In this document: one piece after another, positions 32,153-41,576 of the stretch
How positions within the stretch are numbered: position 1 is the stretch's first letter
How the letters are laid out: each line of letters begins with the position of its first letter
Assembly (NCBI RefSeq): GCF_014197615.1
Contig: NZ_JACIFY010000005.1
Coordinates: 124,001-188,000 of the forward strand
Direction of reading: 5' to 3'
From: Rhizobium esperanzae
GTDB taxonomy: Bacteria; Pseudomonadota; Alphaproteobacteria; Rhizobiales; Rhizobiaceae
DNA length: 64,000 nt
The notes under the pieces: model-generated
What the model was told of the DNA's origin: nothing
Databases searched by the model: none
What the model saw: the letters and a program-made list of their open reading frames with translations, nothing else
Translations under genes and position numbers: made by a program

Positions 32153-33160
32153 CTAGATGTCAAAATTGACCATGTTGCGCATGACGAAGATGCCGATCGA
32201 CATCCAGATCCCCGAAATGCCCATGATGAGGTGGCCGCGCGGATCGGTGAAAAGGATCATCATGTAGTTCGGCGAGGTGAGATAGACGAGGGTCGCGACG
32301 ATGAAGGGCAGAGCGCCGATGATGACGGCCGACGCCTTGGCTTCCATGGACAATGCCTGGACCTTGGCCTTCATCTTTCTGCGCTCGCGCAGCACCTTGG
32401 AGAGGTTGCCGATTGCTTCGGAGAGATTGCCGCCGGCCTGCGACTGGATGGCGATGACGATGGCGAAGAAGTTGACTTCCTGAAGCGGCATATGGAGCGT
32501 CATGCGCGCGCAGGCGTCGGGAATGCTGAGCCCCACCTGCTGCGCCTCGATCACGCGGCGGAACTCGCTCTTGACCGGCTCGGTGCCTTCGGTGGCGATC
32601 AGACGGATCGCATCGTTGAGCGGCAGACCCGATTTGATCGAGCGGGTGATGACGTCGAGCGCATTGGGGAGCTCGTTGAGGAACTTGTTCTGCCGGCGCT
32701 TGATCAGGAAGCCGACGATCCAGCGCGGCAGGCCGAGACCGGCGACGACGGCGATACCGATCATCACCATCGGGGATGCCCCGACGACAAAGGCCACGAG
32801 CAGCAGCACGCAGGCGAAGATGGCACTGATGAGATAGAATTTCGCCACCGTGATCGCCAGACCGGCCTGCACCAGCCTGGACTTCAGCGACAGAGTCTTC
32901 TTGGTCTTTTCGTGCTGGCGCTTTTCCAGATCCTTGAGATTGTCCTGCACCGATTTACGGCGCTTCGACAGCTCCTGCACCCGATCGCGCGCAGCCTTGA
33001 CCTTGACCCGGTCGACTTCGGCCGATTTGACGCGGTTGATGCGGCTTGCCGATTTCTTGTCGGCCTCGATCCGGGAAAACAACAGGGCATAGGCGACCGC
33101 CGCCGCAGAGACGGCGGCGAGGACGGTGATGGCCAGCACTATCGGATCGAACCCGAACAT
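32153..33160 (-). CDS. tadB: Tad pilus inner-membrane platform protein TadB
   Basis: The 335-residue protein is the TadB partner of TadC. It has an N-terminal membrane segment (IVLAITVLAAVSAAAVAYALLF), a basic coiled-coil-like stretch (residues about 40-90), two central membrane segments, the GspF domain (NALDVITRSIKSGLPLNDAIRLIATEGTEPVKSEFRRV) and a C-terminal segment. It is 5 bp downstream of cpaF, which suggests translational coupling with its motor ATPase. Confidence 0.93.
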   Translation of the reverse strand: MFGFDPIVLAITVLAAVSAAAVAYALLFSRIEADKKSASRINRVKSAEVDRVKVKAARDRVQELSKRRKSVQDNLKDLEKRQHEKTKKTLSLKSRLVQAGLAITVAKFYLISAIFACVLLLVAFVVGASPMVMIGIAVVAGLGLPRWIVGFLIKRRQNKFLNELPNALDVITRSIKSGLPLNDAIRLIATEGTEPVKSEFRRVIEAQQVGLSIPDACARMTLHMPLQEVNFFAIVIAIQSQAGGNLSEAIGNLSKVLRERRKMKAKVQALSMEAKASAVIIGALPFIVATLVYLTSPNYMMILFTDPRGHLIMGISGIWMSIGIFVMRNMVNFDI

Positions 33161-33165
33161 TTCGC

Positions 33166-34641
33166 CTATTCCTTCGTTTTCGCTTCCATCGCGTCGAGGG
33201 CGGCGGCAAGACGCTTTTCCTCGTTGAAGTAGCGGGCGCGATCCCAGAAATGCGGCTTGCCGATGCCGGTCGACATGTGCCGGCCGATCAGGCGGCCACC
33301 CGCGTCCTCGCCCTCGATCTCGTAGCGCATCAGGTCCTGGGTGATGATGACGTCGCCTTCCATGCCGATCACCTCAGTGATCTGGGTGATACGGCGCGAA
33401 CCGTCGCGAAGACGTGCGGCCTGAACGATGACGTCCACCGAACTCGAAATAATCTCGCGCACCGTCTTTGCCGGCAGGGTGAAGCCGCCCATGGCGATCA
33501 TTGATTCGATACGGCTCAGGCATTCACGCGGCGTGTTGGCGTGGATGGTGCCCATCGAGCCGTCGTGACCGGTGTTCATCGCCTGCAGCAAGTCGAAAAC
33601 TTCTGGTCCGCGCACTTCGCCGACGATGATGCGCTCGGGACGCATACGCAGGCAGTTCTTGACGAGATCGCGCATGGTGATCTCGCCCTCGCCTTCGATA
33701 TTCGGCGGGCGTGTTTCCAACCGCACGACATGCGGCTGCTGCAGCTGCAGTTCGGCGGTATCCTCGCAGGTGATGACGCGTTCATCCCTGTCGATATAGT
33801 TGGTGAGGCAGTTCAAAAGCGTCGTCTTGCCCGAGCCGGTGCCGCCTGAAATGACGACGTTGCAGCGCACCCGCCCGATGATCTGCAGCACGGTCGCGCC
33901 TTCCGGCGTGATCGCGCCGAAGCGGACGAGCTGATCGAGCGTCAGCTTGTCCTTCTTGAACTTGCGGATGGTGAGCGCCGGCCCGTCGATCGACAGCGGC
34001 GGTGCGATGACGTTGACACGCGAGCCATCAGGCAGGCGGGCGTCGCAGATCGGGCTCGATTCGTCGACGCGGCGGCCGACCTGGCTGACGATGCGCTGGC
34101 AGATCGAGAGAAGCTGCGCATTGTCGCGGAAGCGGATCTCCGATTCGATCGTCTTGCCGCCGACTTCGATGAAGGTCTGGCCGGCGCCATTGACCATGAT
34201 GTCGGCGATGTCGTCGCGCGCCAGCAACGGCTCCAGCGGACCGTAGCCGAGAACGTCGTTGCAGATATCCTCGAGCAGCTCTTCCTGCTCGGAGATCGAC
34301 ATCGCAAAGTTCTTGATGGTGATGATGTCGTTGACGATGTCGCGGATTTCCTCGCGCGCACTTTCGCCGTCGAGCTTGGAAAGCTGCGAGAGATCGATCG
34401 TATCGATCAGCGCGGAAAAGACCTGCGCCTTGGTGTCGTAATATTCATCGGTGCGGACAGGGCGCTTGCGCTGCGGCGTCTGCATCGGCGGCGGCGTCAC
34501 CTGCTGTCGTGCAGGCTCGCGCGAGGGTTCGACCAGAATAGAGGGGGAAGAGGCCGCAGGGGCTGCGGCCGGAGCCGGCGGCGGAGGAGCAATCGCTCCT
34601 CCGACCTTTCCGGAACCTTCGTTTCCGCGTTTTCCAAACAT
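33166..34641 (-). CDS. cpaF: Tad pilus motor ATPase CpaF/TadA
   Basis: CpaF is the secretion ATPase that powers assembly of Flp pili. The 491-residue protein has a Pro/Ala-rich N terminus, an N-terminal domain ([27 protein letters not shown]), the Walker A motif [13 protein letters not shown], the Asp box (ITCEDTAEL) and Walker B ([33 protein letters not shown]). ATG 34641 ([11 protein letters not shown]) was chosen over a TTG at 34695 since CpaF proteins usually start there. It is followed at once by tadB. Confidence 0.95.
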   Translation of the reverse strand: MFGKRGNEGSGKVGGAIAPPPPAPAAAPAASSPSILVEPSREPARQQVTPPPMQTPQRKRPVRTDEYYDTKAQVFSALIDTIDLSQLSKLDGESAREEIRDIVNDIITIKNFAMSISEQEELLEDICNDVLGYGPLEPLLARDDIADIMVNGAGQTFIEVGGKTIESEIRFRDNAQLLSICQRIVSQVGRRVDESSPICDARLPDGSRVNVIAPPLSIDGPALTIRKFKKDKLTLDQLVRFGAITPEGATVLQIIGRVRCNVVISGGTGSGKTTLLNCLTNYIDRDERVITCEDTAELQLQQPHVVRLETRPPNIEGEGEITMRDLVKNCLRMRPERIIVGEVRGPEVFDLLQAMNTGHDGSMGTIHANTPRECLSRIESMIAMGGFTLPAKTVREIISSSVDVIVQAARLRDGSRRITQITEVIGMEGDVIITQDLMRYEIEGEDAGGRLIGRHMSTGIGKPHFWDRARYFNEEKRLAAALDAMEAKTKE

Positions 34642-34729
34642 ACCGCTTAATCCAATCTGCTCGAACTTTTTGTTTTCACGCAACTCCGGACGCAAACCGC
34701 TGCGCAGTTTCGCTGGAATTGCTCATCGT

Positions 34730-36007
34730 CTACTTGCGCTTCAGGAGGCCCAGCAGGCCGCCCTTCTTCGCCTTCCTGATCGCGACACGGCCGGTGACGA
34801 TGTGCGATATCTGCGAAAAAGTTTCCGCCGTCGGCGACTTCGGGTCGACTTCCGAGATCATCCGGCCGCTATTGGCGGCATTGCCGAAAAGATTGATGTC
34901 GAAGGGAATGATCGCGATCGGATCGATCTCCAGCGGCTCGCAGAAATCCGACGGTGAAATCTCCGGGCGTTTCGGCATGCCGACCTGATTGAGGACGAGA
35001 TGCGGCGGCTTGTCGTTCGGCCGCATCTTGCGCAGCGCGTCCAGCATGTTCTTGGCATTACGCAGGTTGGCGAGATCGGGAACCGCTGCGATGACCACTT
35101 CGTCGACACTTGATAGCACCGAGCGCGTCCATTCCGACCATGCATGCGGAACATCGAGCACGGTGACGGGCGCGCTGCGCTGCAGGACATCGAGCACCGG
35201 CTGGAAGGCCTGGCCGTCGAAATCATAGGCGCGGTCGAGCAGCGAGGGGGCCGCAAGCAGGGAAAGATGCTCGGAGCATTTCGTCAGCAGGCGGTCGAGG
35301 AAGACCTCGTCGAGACGATCGGGCGCGAAGACCGCTTCGGCGATGCCCATGGCCGGATCCTGGTCGAAGTCGATATTGGCCGTGCCGTAGGGCAGGTCGA
35401 GATCGGCGAGAATCGTCTCGGTGGAGAAGAGATTGGAAATGCCGAAGGCGCAATTGTGGGCGATGGTCGAAGCGCCGGTGCCGCCCTTCGAGCCGATGAA
35501 GGCGACACTGCGGCCGAGCGGCTCGGCTTCCGGATCGACGAAGATCGATGCCATCGACGCCAGAATATCGGGCATGGCGACGGGCTGGACCATATATTCG
35601 GATATGCCGTTGCGGATGAGCTCGCGATAGAGCCCGATATCGTTGTAGTAACCGATAATGACGACCTTGGTCGTCGGATCGCAGACGGCGGCGAGCGGCG
35701 CGAGTTCGCCGAGGAGGTTTGCCGCATTCGCCTTGGTCTCGAGGATGATGAGGTTCGGCGTCGGGGCGCCGGAAAACATATTGGCGGCAGCGGCGATGCC
35801 GCCGCTGGTGATGCGCATGCTGACCTTGGCCACGCGCCGGTCGTTGGCGCAGCGTTCCATGATATGCTGGAGCGCCTCGCTCTCGCAGAAGGCATGCACT
35901 GAGATGCGCGGCAGCGGCCGCATATTTTCCAGATCCGCCATCCGTACTGCCTCTTCGGCGTGGCGAAGCTCGCTGGGATTCTTGATTTCGTATTCGATCG
36001 CGCTCAT
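34730..36007 (-). CDS. cpaE: CpaE/TadZ pilus localisation ATPase
   Basis: CpaE/TadZ proteins are MinD/ParA-like ATPases that place the Tad machine, for example at a cell pole. The 425-residue protein has an N-terminal receiver-like domain (residues about 30-155, with a degenerate acidic pocket) and a C-terminal ParA-type domain with a deviant Walker A (FIGSKGGTGASTIAHN). It is between cpaD and cpaF in the operon, with 14 bp to cpaD. The shared pole-targeting role is known for the Caulobacter protein and inferred here. Confidence 0.93.
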   Translation of the reverse strand: MSAIEYEIKNPSELRHAEEAVRMADLENMRPLPRISVHAFCESEALQHIMERCANDRRVAKVSMRITSGGIAAAANMFSGAPTPNLIILETKANAANLLGELAPLAAVCDPTTKVVIIGYYNDIGLYRELIRNGISEYMVQPVAMPDILASMASIFVDPEAEPLGRSVAFIGSKGGTGASTIAHNCAFGISNLFSTETILADLDLPYGTANIDFDQDPAMGIAEAVFAPDRLDEVFLDRLLTKCSEHLSLLAAPSLLDRAYDFDGQAFQPVLDVLQRSAPVTVLDVPHAWSEWTRSVLSSVDEVVIAAVPDLANLRNAKNMLDALRKMRPNDKPPHLVLNQVGMPKRPEISPSDFCEPLEIDPIAIIPFDINLFGNAANSGRMISEVDPKSPTAETFSQISHIVTGRVAIRKAKKGGLLGLLKRK

Positions 36008-36021
36008 CGTCCCGTTCCGCC

Positions 36022-36780
36022 TCAGAAGCTGCTGTCGCTGCCGGCGACATCTTCGATCGTCGACGTCGTCGTCCGATATTCCTGGATCGCGTTATTGCGC
36101 CGCTGTGCGTCGATCGGGGTCATACCGCGAGGCGCCACCAAGTCCTCGGGATTAGCGACCTGGGCGGCAAGGTTGTTCTGCGAGGCGCAGCCGAAATTAT
36201 AATAATTCTGGTTGGTGAGATCGCTCGAAATGTCTTTCGGCCACTGACCGCATTGCGTGGTGATTGCGGTGGTGCCGGTAAAGCTCAGCCGGATCGGCGC
36301 CGCGTCGCCGGGCCCGGCTGCGGCGTAAGAGGTGTAGATGATTTTCGAGCTTGCTATTCCCCTCGAAGCCAACTCGGCACGGACCTGATTGCGCAGCTGA
36401 TAGGCTGCCGCTGAATTCGGCGAGCCTTGCGGCGACAGCACGTAAACCGGACCCGAGGCGCGCGCGGTGTAGTTTGCGGCAAAACCGCGGATGAGGTCAC
36501 GCTGAGCGCTGGTCAGGCGGCGATCGGTGGAGGCGACGGGTATATCCACCGTCTGCTCGGCCTCCGTCACGATGATCGGGTGGCGGGCGCGATAATCATC
36601 CGGAATACCGCCTGTTGTCAGCTGGTCGTGCGGGCCGGCGCATCCGGAAAGGATCGCCACAGAAATGGCGGCTGCAGACAGAAGCGCCTTCGAGATTCCG
36701 AGGCGGGGTGTCGTCGATTTCATATGGGCCATCGCCTGATCTCTGTTCTCGTCCATTGCTGCCGATCGCGCCCCGCTCAT
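36022..36780 (-). CDS. cpaD: CpaD pilus biogenesis lipoprotein
   Basis: CpaD is a periplasmic lipoprotein that helps the CpaC secretin. The 252-residue precursor has a lipobox (ISVAILSGCAGPHDQL, Cys near residue 47) and the family region with VLSPQGSPNSAAAYQLRNQVRAELASRGI, plus NFGCASQNNLAAQVANPEDLVAPRGMTPIDAQRRN, the well-conserved CpaD C terminus. The ATG at 36780 overlaps the cpaC stop (ATGA), which indicates coupling. A later start, MAHMKSTT, would give a more usual signal peptide length. Confidence 0.92.
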   Translation of the reverse strand: MSGARSAAMDENRDQAMAHMKSTTPRLGISKALLSAAAISVAILSGCAGPHDQLTTGGIPDDYRARHPIIVTEAEQTVDIPVASTDRRLTSAQRDLIRGFAANYTARASGPVYVLSPQGSPNSAAAYQLRNQVRAELASRGIASSKIIYTSYAAAGPGDAAPIRLSFTGTTAITTQCGQWPKDISSDLTNQNYYNFGCASQNNLAAQVANPEDLVAPRGMTPIDAQRRNNAIQEYRTTTSTIEDVAGSDSSF

Positions 36781-38276
36781 TTGTAGATGAACCCGATCGA
36801 GCCGTGGAACTGCGCATCGGCGACGGGTGCCTCGCGGCGGCCGTAGACCTTGTTGACACGGTTGAGGAAGAAGGTTGCGCCGTCGTTCTCGGGGCTGAAA
36901 TTATCGTCCGGCCGGTTGAGCTGATTGCGCGCCACCGGGCGCACCAGATATGGAGTCGCGATGATGACGAGCTCGGTTTCCTGACGCTCGAAACCCTTCT
37001 GTCGGAACAGCGTCCCGAGCAGCGGGATCTTCGAAACGCCGGGCGTGCCGCCCATCGTCTGGGACACGTTGTCGCGGATCAGGCCGGCGAGCGCGATCGA
37101 ACCGCCGGAGGGCAGTTCCACCGAAGTCTCCGCCGAACGGCGCTGATAGGTGGCGTTGCCGCTGCCGGCCACCGGTTCGGAAACATTGGTCTTGATCTGC
37201 AGGCTGATGCGTCCCGATGACAGCACGACAGGCTTGAAGGCGAGGTTGATACCGTAGTTGAACGGCGTGACGGTGACGTTGCCATCGCTGTCGGTCGTCG
37301 AATAAAGCTGTTGGCCGCCGGAATTGAAGGTCGCTGCCTGCCCCGATATCGCCGTCAGCGTCGGCTCGGCGAGCGTCTTGACAACCTTGGCCTGCTCCAG
37401 CGCGTTGAGGTAGGTGGAGATGTCGTATTTGCCGATCGTGCTCTTGAAGAGAGCCGCCAGGCCGCCGCCAACCGTCGATGTGGCGCTGTCGGCACTGGGG
37501 CTGCCGAGTTGGGCGACCGTCATGCCGGAGGAATTGGAAACGAGATTGTCGAAACCGAGCTGCTTCAGCACCTCGCGGCGTACCTCGGCGATCGTCACCT
37601 TGAGGGTGACCTGGTCCTCACCCTCTATCTGCAGGAGATTGACGACCTGCGAGGCCTGGCGGCCTTCGGCAAAGAGCGCTACCGAGCTGTCACCGCCGGT
37701 GCCGGATGCCGTCTCGGTTCTGGTCGTCGCCTCGCCACCCTTCAGGAAGACCTGCGCCAGATCGGCCGCTTGCGTGGCGTCCTGCGGCGTGCGCACGGTG
37801 CCGGTCAACACGATATTGTCGGAGACGATTTCGACGTTGATGTTGGAGTCCGGAATGAAGCGGCGGAGATTGACTTCGAGGCCGGAGACGTCACGCTCGA
37901 TCTCGATGTCGAGATTGACGATCTCCTGTCCATCAGCGCCGAAGACGAAGATATTCGTCTGGCCGACCTTCTTGCCGAACAGGTAGATGCGCCGCGAAGT
38001 GCGGGTCACGGCATCGGCCATGGTCGGATCGGATACCAGGATATCATGTGCATCCTGCGGCAGATCGACGACAACGGCCTTGTTCAGTCCGAGCTTCAGC
38101 CGGCGGTGGGCATCGCGGCCGGTCTGAGAGATGCGGATCAGATTGTCGGAATCGGCACGTGCCTCGCCTGCCCCGAGAAACGGCGCGAAAGAGGCCGGCG
38201 CCGTTCCGGAGACGCCGACTGCCAGCGAAAGGCAGCCTGTCAGGAGAAGCCGGGTGCGCCGCGTTGAATTGCCCAT
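36777..38276 (-). CDS. cpaC: Tad pilus secretin CpaC/RcpA
   Basis: CpaC forms the outer-membrane channel of the Tad pilus. The 499-residue precursor has a signal peptide (LLLTGCLSLAVGVSGTAPASFA) and an N-terminal pilus-formation domain (KAVVVDLPQDAHDILVSDPTMADAVTRTSRRIYLFGKKVGQTNIFVFGADG). A BON-like segment and the C-terminal secretin domain follow, with VPLLG-type motif (GGTPGVSKIPLLGTLF). The ATG at 38276 follows GAGGACGTGCAA. Its first domain is also present alone in the protein at 40415-40825. Confidence 0.95.
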   Translation of the reverse strand: MGNSTRRTRLLLTGCLSLAVGVSGTAPASFAPFLGAGEARADSDNLIRISQTGRDAHRRLKLGLNKAVVVDLPQDAHDILVSDPTMADAVTRTSRRIYLFGKKVGQTNIFVFGADGQEIVNLDIEIERDVSGLEVNLRRFIPDSNINVEIVSDNIVLTGTVRTPQDATQAADLAQVFLKGGEATTRTETASGTGGDSSVALFAEGRQASQVVNLLQIEGEDQVTLKVTIAEVRREVLKQLGFDNLVSNSSGMTVAQLGSPSADSATSTVGGGLAALFKSTIGKYDISTYLNALEQAKVVKTLAEPTLTAISGQAATFNSGGQQLYSTTDSDGNVTVTPFNYGINLAFKPVVLSSGRISLQIKTNVSEPVAGSGNATYQRRSAETSVELPSGGSIALAGLIRDNVSQTMGGTPGVSKIPLLGTLFRQKGFERQETELVIIATPYLVRPVARNQLNRPDDNFSPENDGATFFLNRVNKVYGRREAPVADAQFHGSIGFIYK

Positions 38277-38288
38277 TTGCACGTCCTC

Positions 38289-39104
38289 TTACTCCGCCTT
38301 CGGCGCTGCGCTGGCATCCGTAACGATCGCGCCCGATTTTATGACCTGGATGATGGCACTGCCGTTGTCGCCGCTCAGCAGATAATCTGCGGCGCTGGTA
38401 TCCTGCTCCTGCGCATCGGCGACCGAGCGCAGCGCCAGGGACAGCCGGTCTGCCATCTGCTGGGCAACGGCGAGAACCTTCGTCTGGTCAGGGGTGAGCT
38501 CGAGAGTGGCGGTGGTGCCGACCACGGCCTTCGAGCCGTCGTCCTTTTCCTGAATCTGCTGGTCGATGGCGAGGACACGGACATTGCTGAGCACGGTTTC
38601 GGTGATGAGCTTGCCGGCTTCGGTGCCCTTGCGGACCATGATGACATCGACGCGGTCGTTCGGCAGGATGAAACCGCCGGCACCTGTTGCAACCGATATC
38701 TCGGTCGCCACGGCGCGCTTGCCGGCCGGCAACAGCGAAGACAGGATGCGGCTGTTGGAATCGGCGATCTTTTCCGGCCGGATCGGTTCGCCTTCGAAAA
38801 TCGGCAGACGCACGACGGCGCCCTGCAGATCCTTGATCGCATCCGGCTTGTCGGTTTCGGTGATGAGGCCCGGGACGACGCCGCCCTGCGGCCAGGCCAT
38901 CCAATGCACAGACTGATCGTCCAGCCTTGCGCCGACCGCCAGATTGCCGGTGGAGACGAGGACGTTGACGGTCGGTTCCTTCTCTATGACCGACTGAACC
39001 TGGGTGACGACACCGCCACTGCCTGCCATTTGCATCGCCAGCAGGCCGGCAAGGCCGGCGGCCGCCACGGCGACAGCGAGAATTATAAGGCGGGCCGGTT
39101 TCAT
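38289..39104 (-). CDS. cpaB: CpaB/RcpC pilus assembly protein with SAF domain
   Basis: CpaB stabilises the pilus machine in the periplasm. The 271-residue protein has an N-terminal membrane anchor (LIILAVAVAAAGLAGLLAMQM) followed by an SAF domain (VLVSTGNLAVGARLDDQSVHWMAWP) and the RcpC region (AVATEISVATGAGGFILPNDRVDVIMVRKG). It is the first gene of the cpaB-tadC run. A perfect CtrA-type box lies about 90 bp upstream at 39193-39207, so this is where a cell-cycle signal would enter the operon. Confidence 0.93.
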   Translation of the reverse strand: MKPARLIILAVAVAAAGLAGLLAMQMAGSGGVVTQVQSVIEKEPTVNVLVSTGNLAVGARLDDQSVHWMAWPQGGVVPGLITETDKPDAIKDLQGAVVRLPIFEGEPIRPEKIADSNSRILSSLLPAGKRAVATEISVATGAGGFILPNDRVDVIMVRKGTEAGKLITETVLSNVRVLAIDQQIQEKDDGSKAVVGTTATLELTPDQTKVLAVAQQMADRLSLALRSVADAQEQDTSAADYLLSGDNGSAIIQVIKSGAIVTDASAAPKAE

Positions 39105-39192
39105 CGATCATTCCTCAGGGCACGATATGTTCGCCCCGCAGAATGCTCAGCAAATGGTATAATTATGGTTAATGGAACGCTTAGATTTTAAG

Positions 39193-39207
39193 TTAACGGG
39201 CATTTAA
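39193..39207 (-). promoter_or_regulatory. Consensus CtrA box upstream of cpaB
   Basis: TTAA-CGGGCAT-TTAA is an exact match to the alphaproteobacterial CtrA consensus TTAA-N7-TTAA. It lies 89 bp before the cpaB start and just after the cpaA stop. In Caulobacter, CtrA activates pilus genes; a like role here is inferred. Confidence 0.6.
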
Positions 39208-39214
39208 AATGCCG

Positions 39215-39727
39215 TTATTTCAGGCTTTCCAACGCGGCGAGGAACAGCGGCGAGGCAGGGAAGGCCATGAAGCCGCCGATCGCGATCGCGATACCATAGG
39301 GGATCTTCTTGGCGAGCAGGACCGAGTTCGGCACCGGCAGGCCAATGGCCAGGATGGTATTGGACTGTGTTCTCACCAGCAGGATGAGCAATGTGATGAG
39401 ACCGCCGATCGCGGCGACATCGGTCATCAGGAAAAGCAGCGATTCATTCAGACCGAACCAGAGCGCGGTGGCGCTCAACAGCTTGGCGTCGCCGCCGCCC
39501 ATCACATTGAAGGCAAAAAGCGCGAAGCCGGCGGTAAAGACGATAGCGGCAGCAGCGAGGTGCATGCCGATCTCCCCCAGACCGAGACCGGAAAGCGGCG
39601 CGAGGATGACAAAGGAGGCAATGAGGATCAGGGAAATGCGGTTCGGGATCGTCATGGTGAACAGATCCGAGAAGCCCGCCATGGCGAGGCAGAGTGGCAG
39701 TATCAGGAAGACTGCAGCTGCGATCAT
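39215..39727 (-). CDS. cpaA: CpaA/TadV prepilin peptidase
   Basis: CpaA cleaves the leader from the Flp pilin and pseudopilins at the inner membrane. The 170-residue protein has about five membrane segments and both catalytic aspartates of the type IV prepilin peptidase class: one in SDLFTMTIPNRIS, the other in the GxGD motif (NVMGGGDAKLLSA). It lacks the methylase domain, as TadV types do. The ATG at 39727 was preferred over a TTG at 39739. It lies between the pilin gene and cpaB on the same strand. Confidence 0.93.
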   Translation of the reverse strand: MIAAAVFLILPLCLAMAGFSDLFTMTIPNRISLILIASFVILAPLSGLGLGEIGMHLAAAAIVFTAGFALFAFNVMGGGDAKLLSATALWFGLNESLLFLMTDVAAIGGLITLLILLVRTQSNTILAIGLPVPNSVLLAKKIPYGIAIAIGGFMAFPASPLFLAALESLK

Positions 39728-39850
39728 GGATATTCCCAATCATGGTAAGATGCGAAAAGGCTCACGGCCGTTCAGCCTGTGAGCCCGCTCGATAGACCTG
39801 CCAGATCAGATCCAGCAGAAGCCGGGAGATGCCGCCTCGCGGCACCCCGA

Positions 39851-40036
39851 TTAGTTGGCCGCGTTGGTGGCGCTGTCCATCTTGGTGCTCAAACCGCTAA
39901 AGGTGTTGCCGATCTTCGTGCCAAGGCTCGTTGCGCCGGTGATGAGCGCTACGGAAATGAGGGCGGCGATCAGGCCGTATTCGATTGCGGTCGCGCCGGA
40001 TTCGTCCTTCAGAAAGCGGCTAAAAAGCTTGGTCAT
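39851..40036 (-). CDS. pilA: Flp-type major pilin
   Basis: The 61-residue precursor has a short basic leader (MTKLFSRFLKDESG) cut after Gly14. It then has the Flp motif ATAIEYGLIAALISVALI with Glu at +5 and Tyr at +6 of the mature chain, and a small polar tail. Mature subunits polymerise into the Tad pilus. It is the first gene of the pilus cluster read leftwards, behind a long AT-rich upstream region, and has GGAGTTAGGAG before the ATG. Only one pilin gene is seen in the window. Confidence 0.95.
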   Translation of the reverse strand: MTKLFSRFLKDESGATAIEYGLIAALISVALITGATSLGTKIGNTFSGLSTKMDSATNAAN

Positions 40037-40414
40037 GGTAACTCCTAACTCCAGTTGATGTTCAGCACGTCCGCCAACTGTTGCCGTTGATCGGATGACT
40101 GCAACCTAGCGAATGGCCGTTTCCATCGGCTTAAGGAAAAGAGTTAACAAGATGCGAACGAGACAAATGGCCCTATACACAGTGAGTATTTCATTACCAA
40201 CTCACCTCAATATTTAACAATACTTCCGAGATTGCCGCTGGATTCATCCGGAAACGGGACAAACGCCATTTCAATGGAGCCTATGCCGGCCGTGAGCCGC
40301 ACCAAATCGGATCACAGCGCCTCATAGCGGAACAAAAGCGAGGGCTTAAGGCTTCGTTCACCATTTTTTTCCATTCTATGCGGATATTGCGCTGTGATCG
40401 TGAAAGAGGACCAA
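40037..40414. other. Divergent promoter region between pilin and mini-CpaC genes
   Basis: No gene is seen in this 378-bp AT-rich stretch, which must hold the promoters of the pilin operon (minus) and the mini-CpaC/TadE operon (plus). Two TTAA half-sites at wrong spacing (N9) lie near 40131-40147. A TTAA-N7-TTCA sequence at 40346-40360 is a near match to the CtrA box about 55 bp before the plus-strand gene. Confidence 0.45.
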
Positions 40415-40825
40415 ATGTCATCGAGCGGCAAAACCATTTTCTTTGCCGGCATGATCGCCGTTTTCGGTGTTTCGGGAATTTCCGCGGCCGCAGACGATGA
40501 CATGCTGCGCGTCTATATGGATCACGCGCGCGTATTGAAGCTCGACCGCGCGGTCAGCAAGGTCATCGTCGGCAATGCCAAGGTCGCTGATGCGACCGTC
40601 GCCGACGCCAAGACCATCGTGCTGACCGGACGCAGCTTCGGCACCACCAATCTGGTGCTGCTCGATGCCGATGGCAATGCAATCCTCGACGAGCGTATTC
40701 TGGTGTCGATCGATGAGGGCAATACGGTGCGCGTCTACCGGCAGACCGAACGTTCCGTGCTGTCCTGTACGCCGAACTGCGAGCAGCATGCGCAGCAGGC
40801 GACCACCAGCACCGCCTCGCCCTGA
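40415..40825 (+). CDS. Small exported protein with CpaC N-terminal (pilus formation) domain
   Basis: The 136-residue precursor has a signal peptide (GKTIFFAGMIAVFGVSGISAAA) and then only the pilus-formation N-terminal domain found at the start of CpaC (LKLDRAVSKVIVGNAKVADATVADAKTIVLTGRSFGTTNLVLLDADG). A short Cys-containing tail (SCTPNCEQHAQQ) follows. No secretin pore domain is present. GAGGACCAA precedes the ATG at 40415. It is the first gene of an operon with two TadE-like genes and is divergent from the pilin. It may cap, line or regulate the CpaC channel; this is inference. Confidence 0.8.
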   Translation: MSSSGKTIFFAGMIAVFGVSGISAAADDDMLRVYMDHARVLKLDRAVSKVIVGNAKVADATVADAKTIVLTGRSFGTTNLVLLDADGNAILDERILVSIDEGNTVRVYRQTERSVLSCTPNCEQHAQQATTSTASP

Positions 40826-40940
40826 TCGGTCTACCGCACGTCTTCGGCTAATTCGTTAAAATCGTCGCATCAGATTGAAACGGAAAATCAACGAACGGAC
40901 CCTAGTGTGACGGACACAGAATGTCGCTCGGGTCCAGGCC

Positions 40941-41576
40941 ATGACGGTAATTGATCAGAAGATGGATAAAGCGCACTCCCCAGCGCCCTTCCGTTTCTCA
41001 CGGTTTCGCGCTCTCGCCCGCTCGCGTGAGGGGGCTGCGGCGATCGAATTCGCCCTGCTCGCCATTCCCTATTTCCTGGTGATTTTCGCAATCCTCGAAA
41101 CTTTCGTCGCCTTTGCCGCCGAAGAACTCGTCTCCAACGGCGTCGATACGATGAGCCGCAAGATGCGAACCGGGCAGATTACCTACAATCTCGGCCGCAC
41201 GACCGATATGACCCAGACACAGTTCCGCCAAGCTTTCTGCGATGAGATCTCGATCCTGATCCGCTGCTCGGCGAGCGAAGTCGCCACGCCGAGCAAGCTC
41301 TACCTGGATGTGCAGACGTTCAGCAGCTTTTCGGCCATTCCGACGACGATCCCCAAGCTTTCAACCGACAAATATGCCGATATCAACACGGCAGCGTTCA
41401 AATATACGCCGGGCGGTGCCGGCACCATCAACATGGTGCGCGCCTATTACCGCTGGGAGATTATCACGGACCTGGTCCGGCCTTACATCACGACGATCCG
41501 TCCCTCCGACGGTTCGATGCCGAGGCAGTATCTGATCGTTGCGACCGCAGCCTTCCAGAACGAGCAGTATCCATAA
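40941..41576 (+). CDS. tadE: TadE-like pseudopilin 1
   Basis: The 211-residue protein has an N-terminal basic leader and then the TadE motif REGAAAIEFALLAIPYFLVIF. Cleavage by CpaA after Gly31 would leave Glu at +5, as in pilins. The periplasmic part has two cysteines (FCDEISILIRCSAS). TadE-type pseudopilins are minor pilus parts. Its stop overlaps the next start (TAATG). The exact start is uncertain; ATG at 40962 is a second option. A TadG-type protein with a von Willebrand A domain is not seen in the window. Confidence 0.88.
   Translation: MTVIDQKMDKAHSPAPFRFSRFRALARSREGAAAIEFALLAIPYFLVIFAILETFVAFAAEELVSNGVDTMSRKMRTGQITYNLGRTTDMTQTQFRQAFCDEISILIRCSASEVATPSKLYLDVQTFSSFSAIPTTIPKLSTDKYADINTAAFKYTPGGAGTINMVRAYYRWEIITDLVRPYITTIRPSDGSMPRQYLIVATAAFQNEQYP

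Noticed and set aside
31601..33232. 543-residue plus-strand open frame over tadB and tadC
   Set aside because: Antisense to two well-conserved Tad genes; the protein is low-complexity His/Asp/Arg-rich, typical of a shadow.
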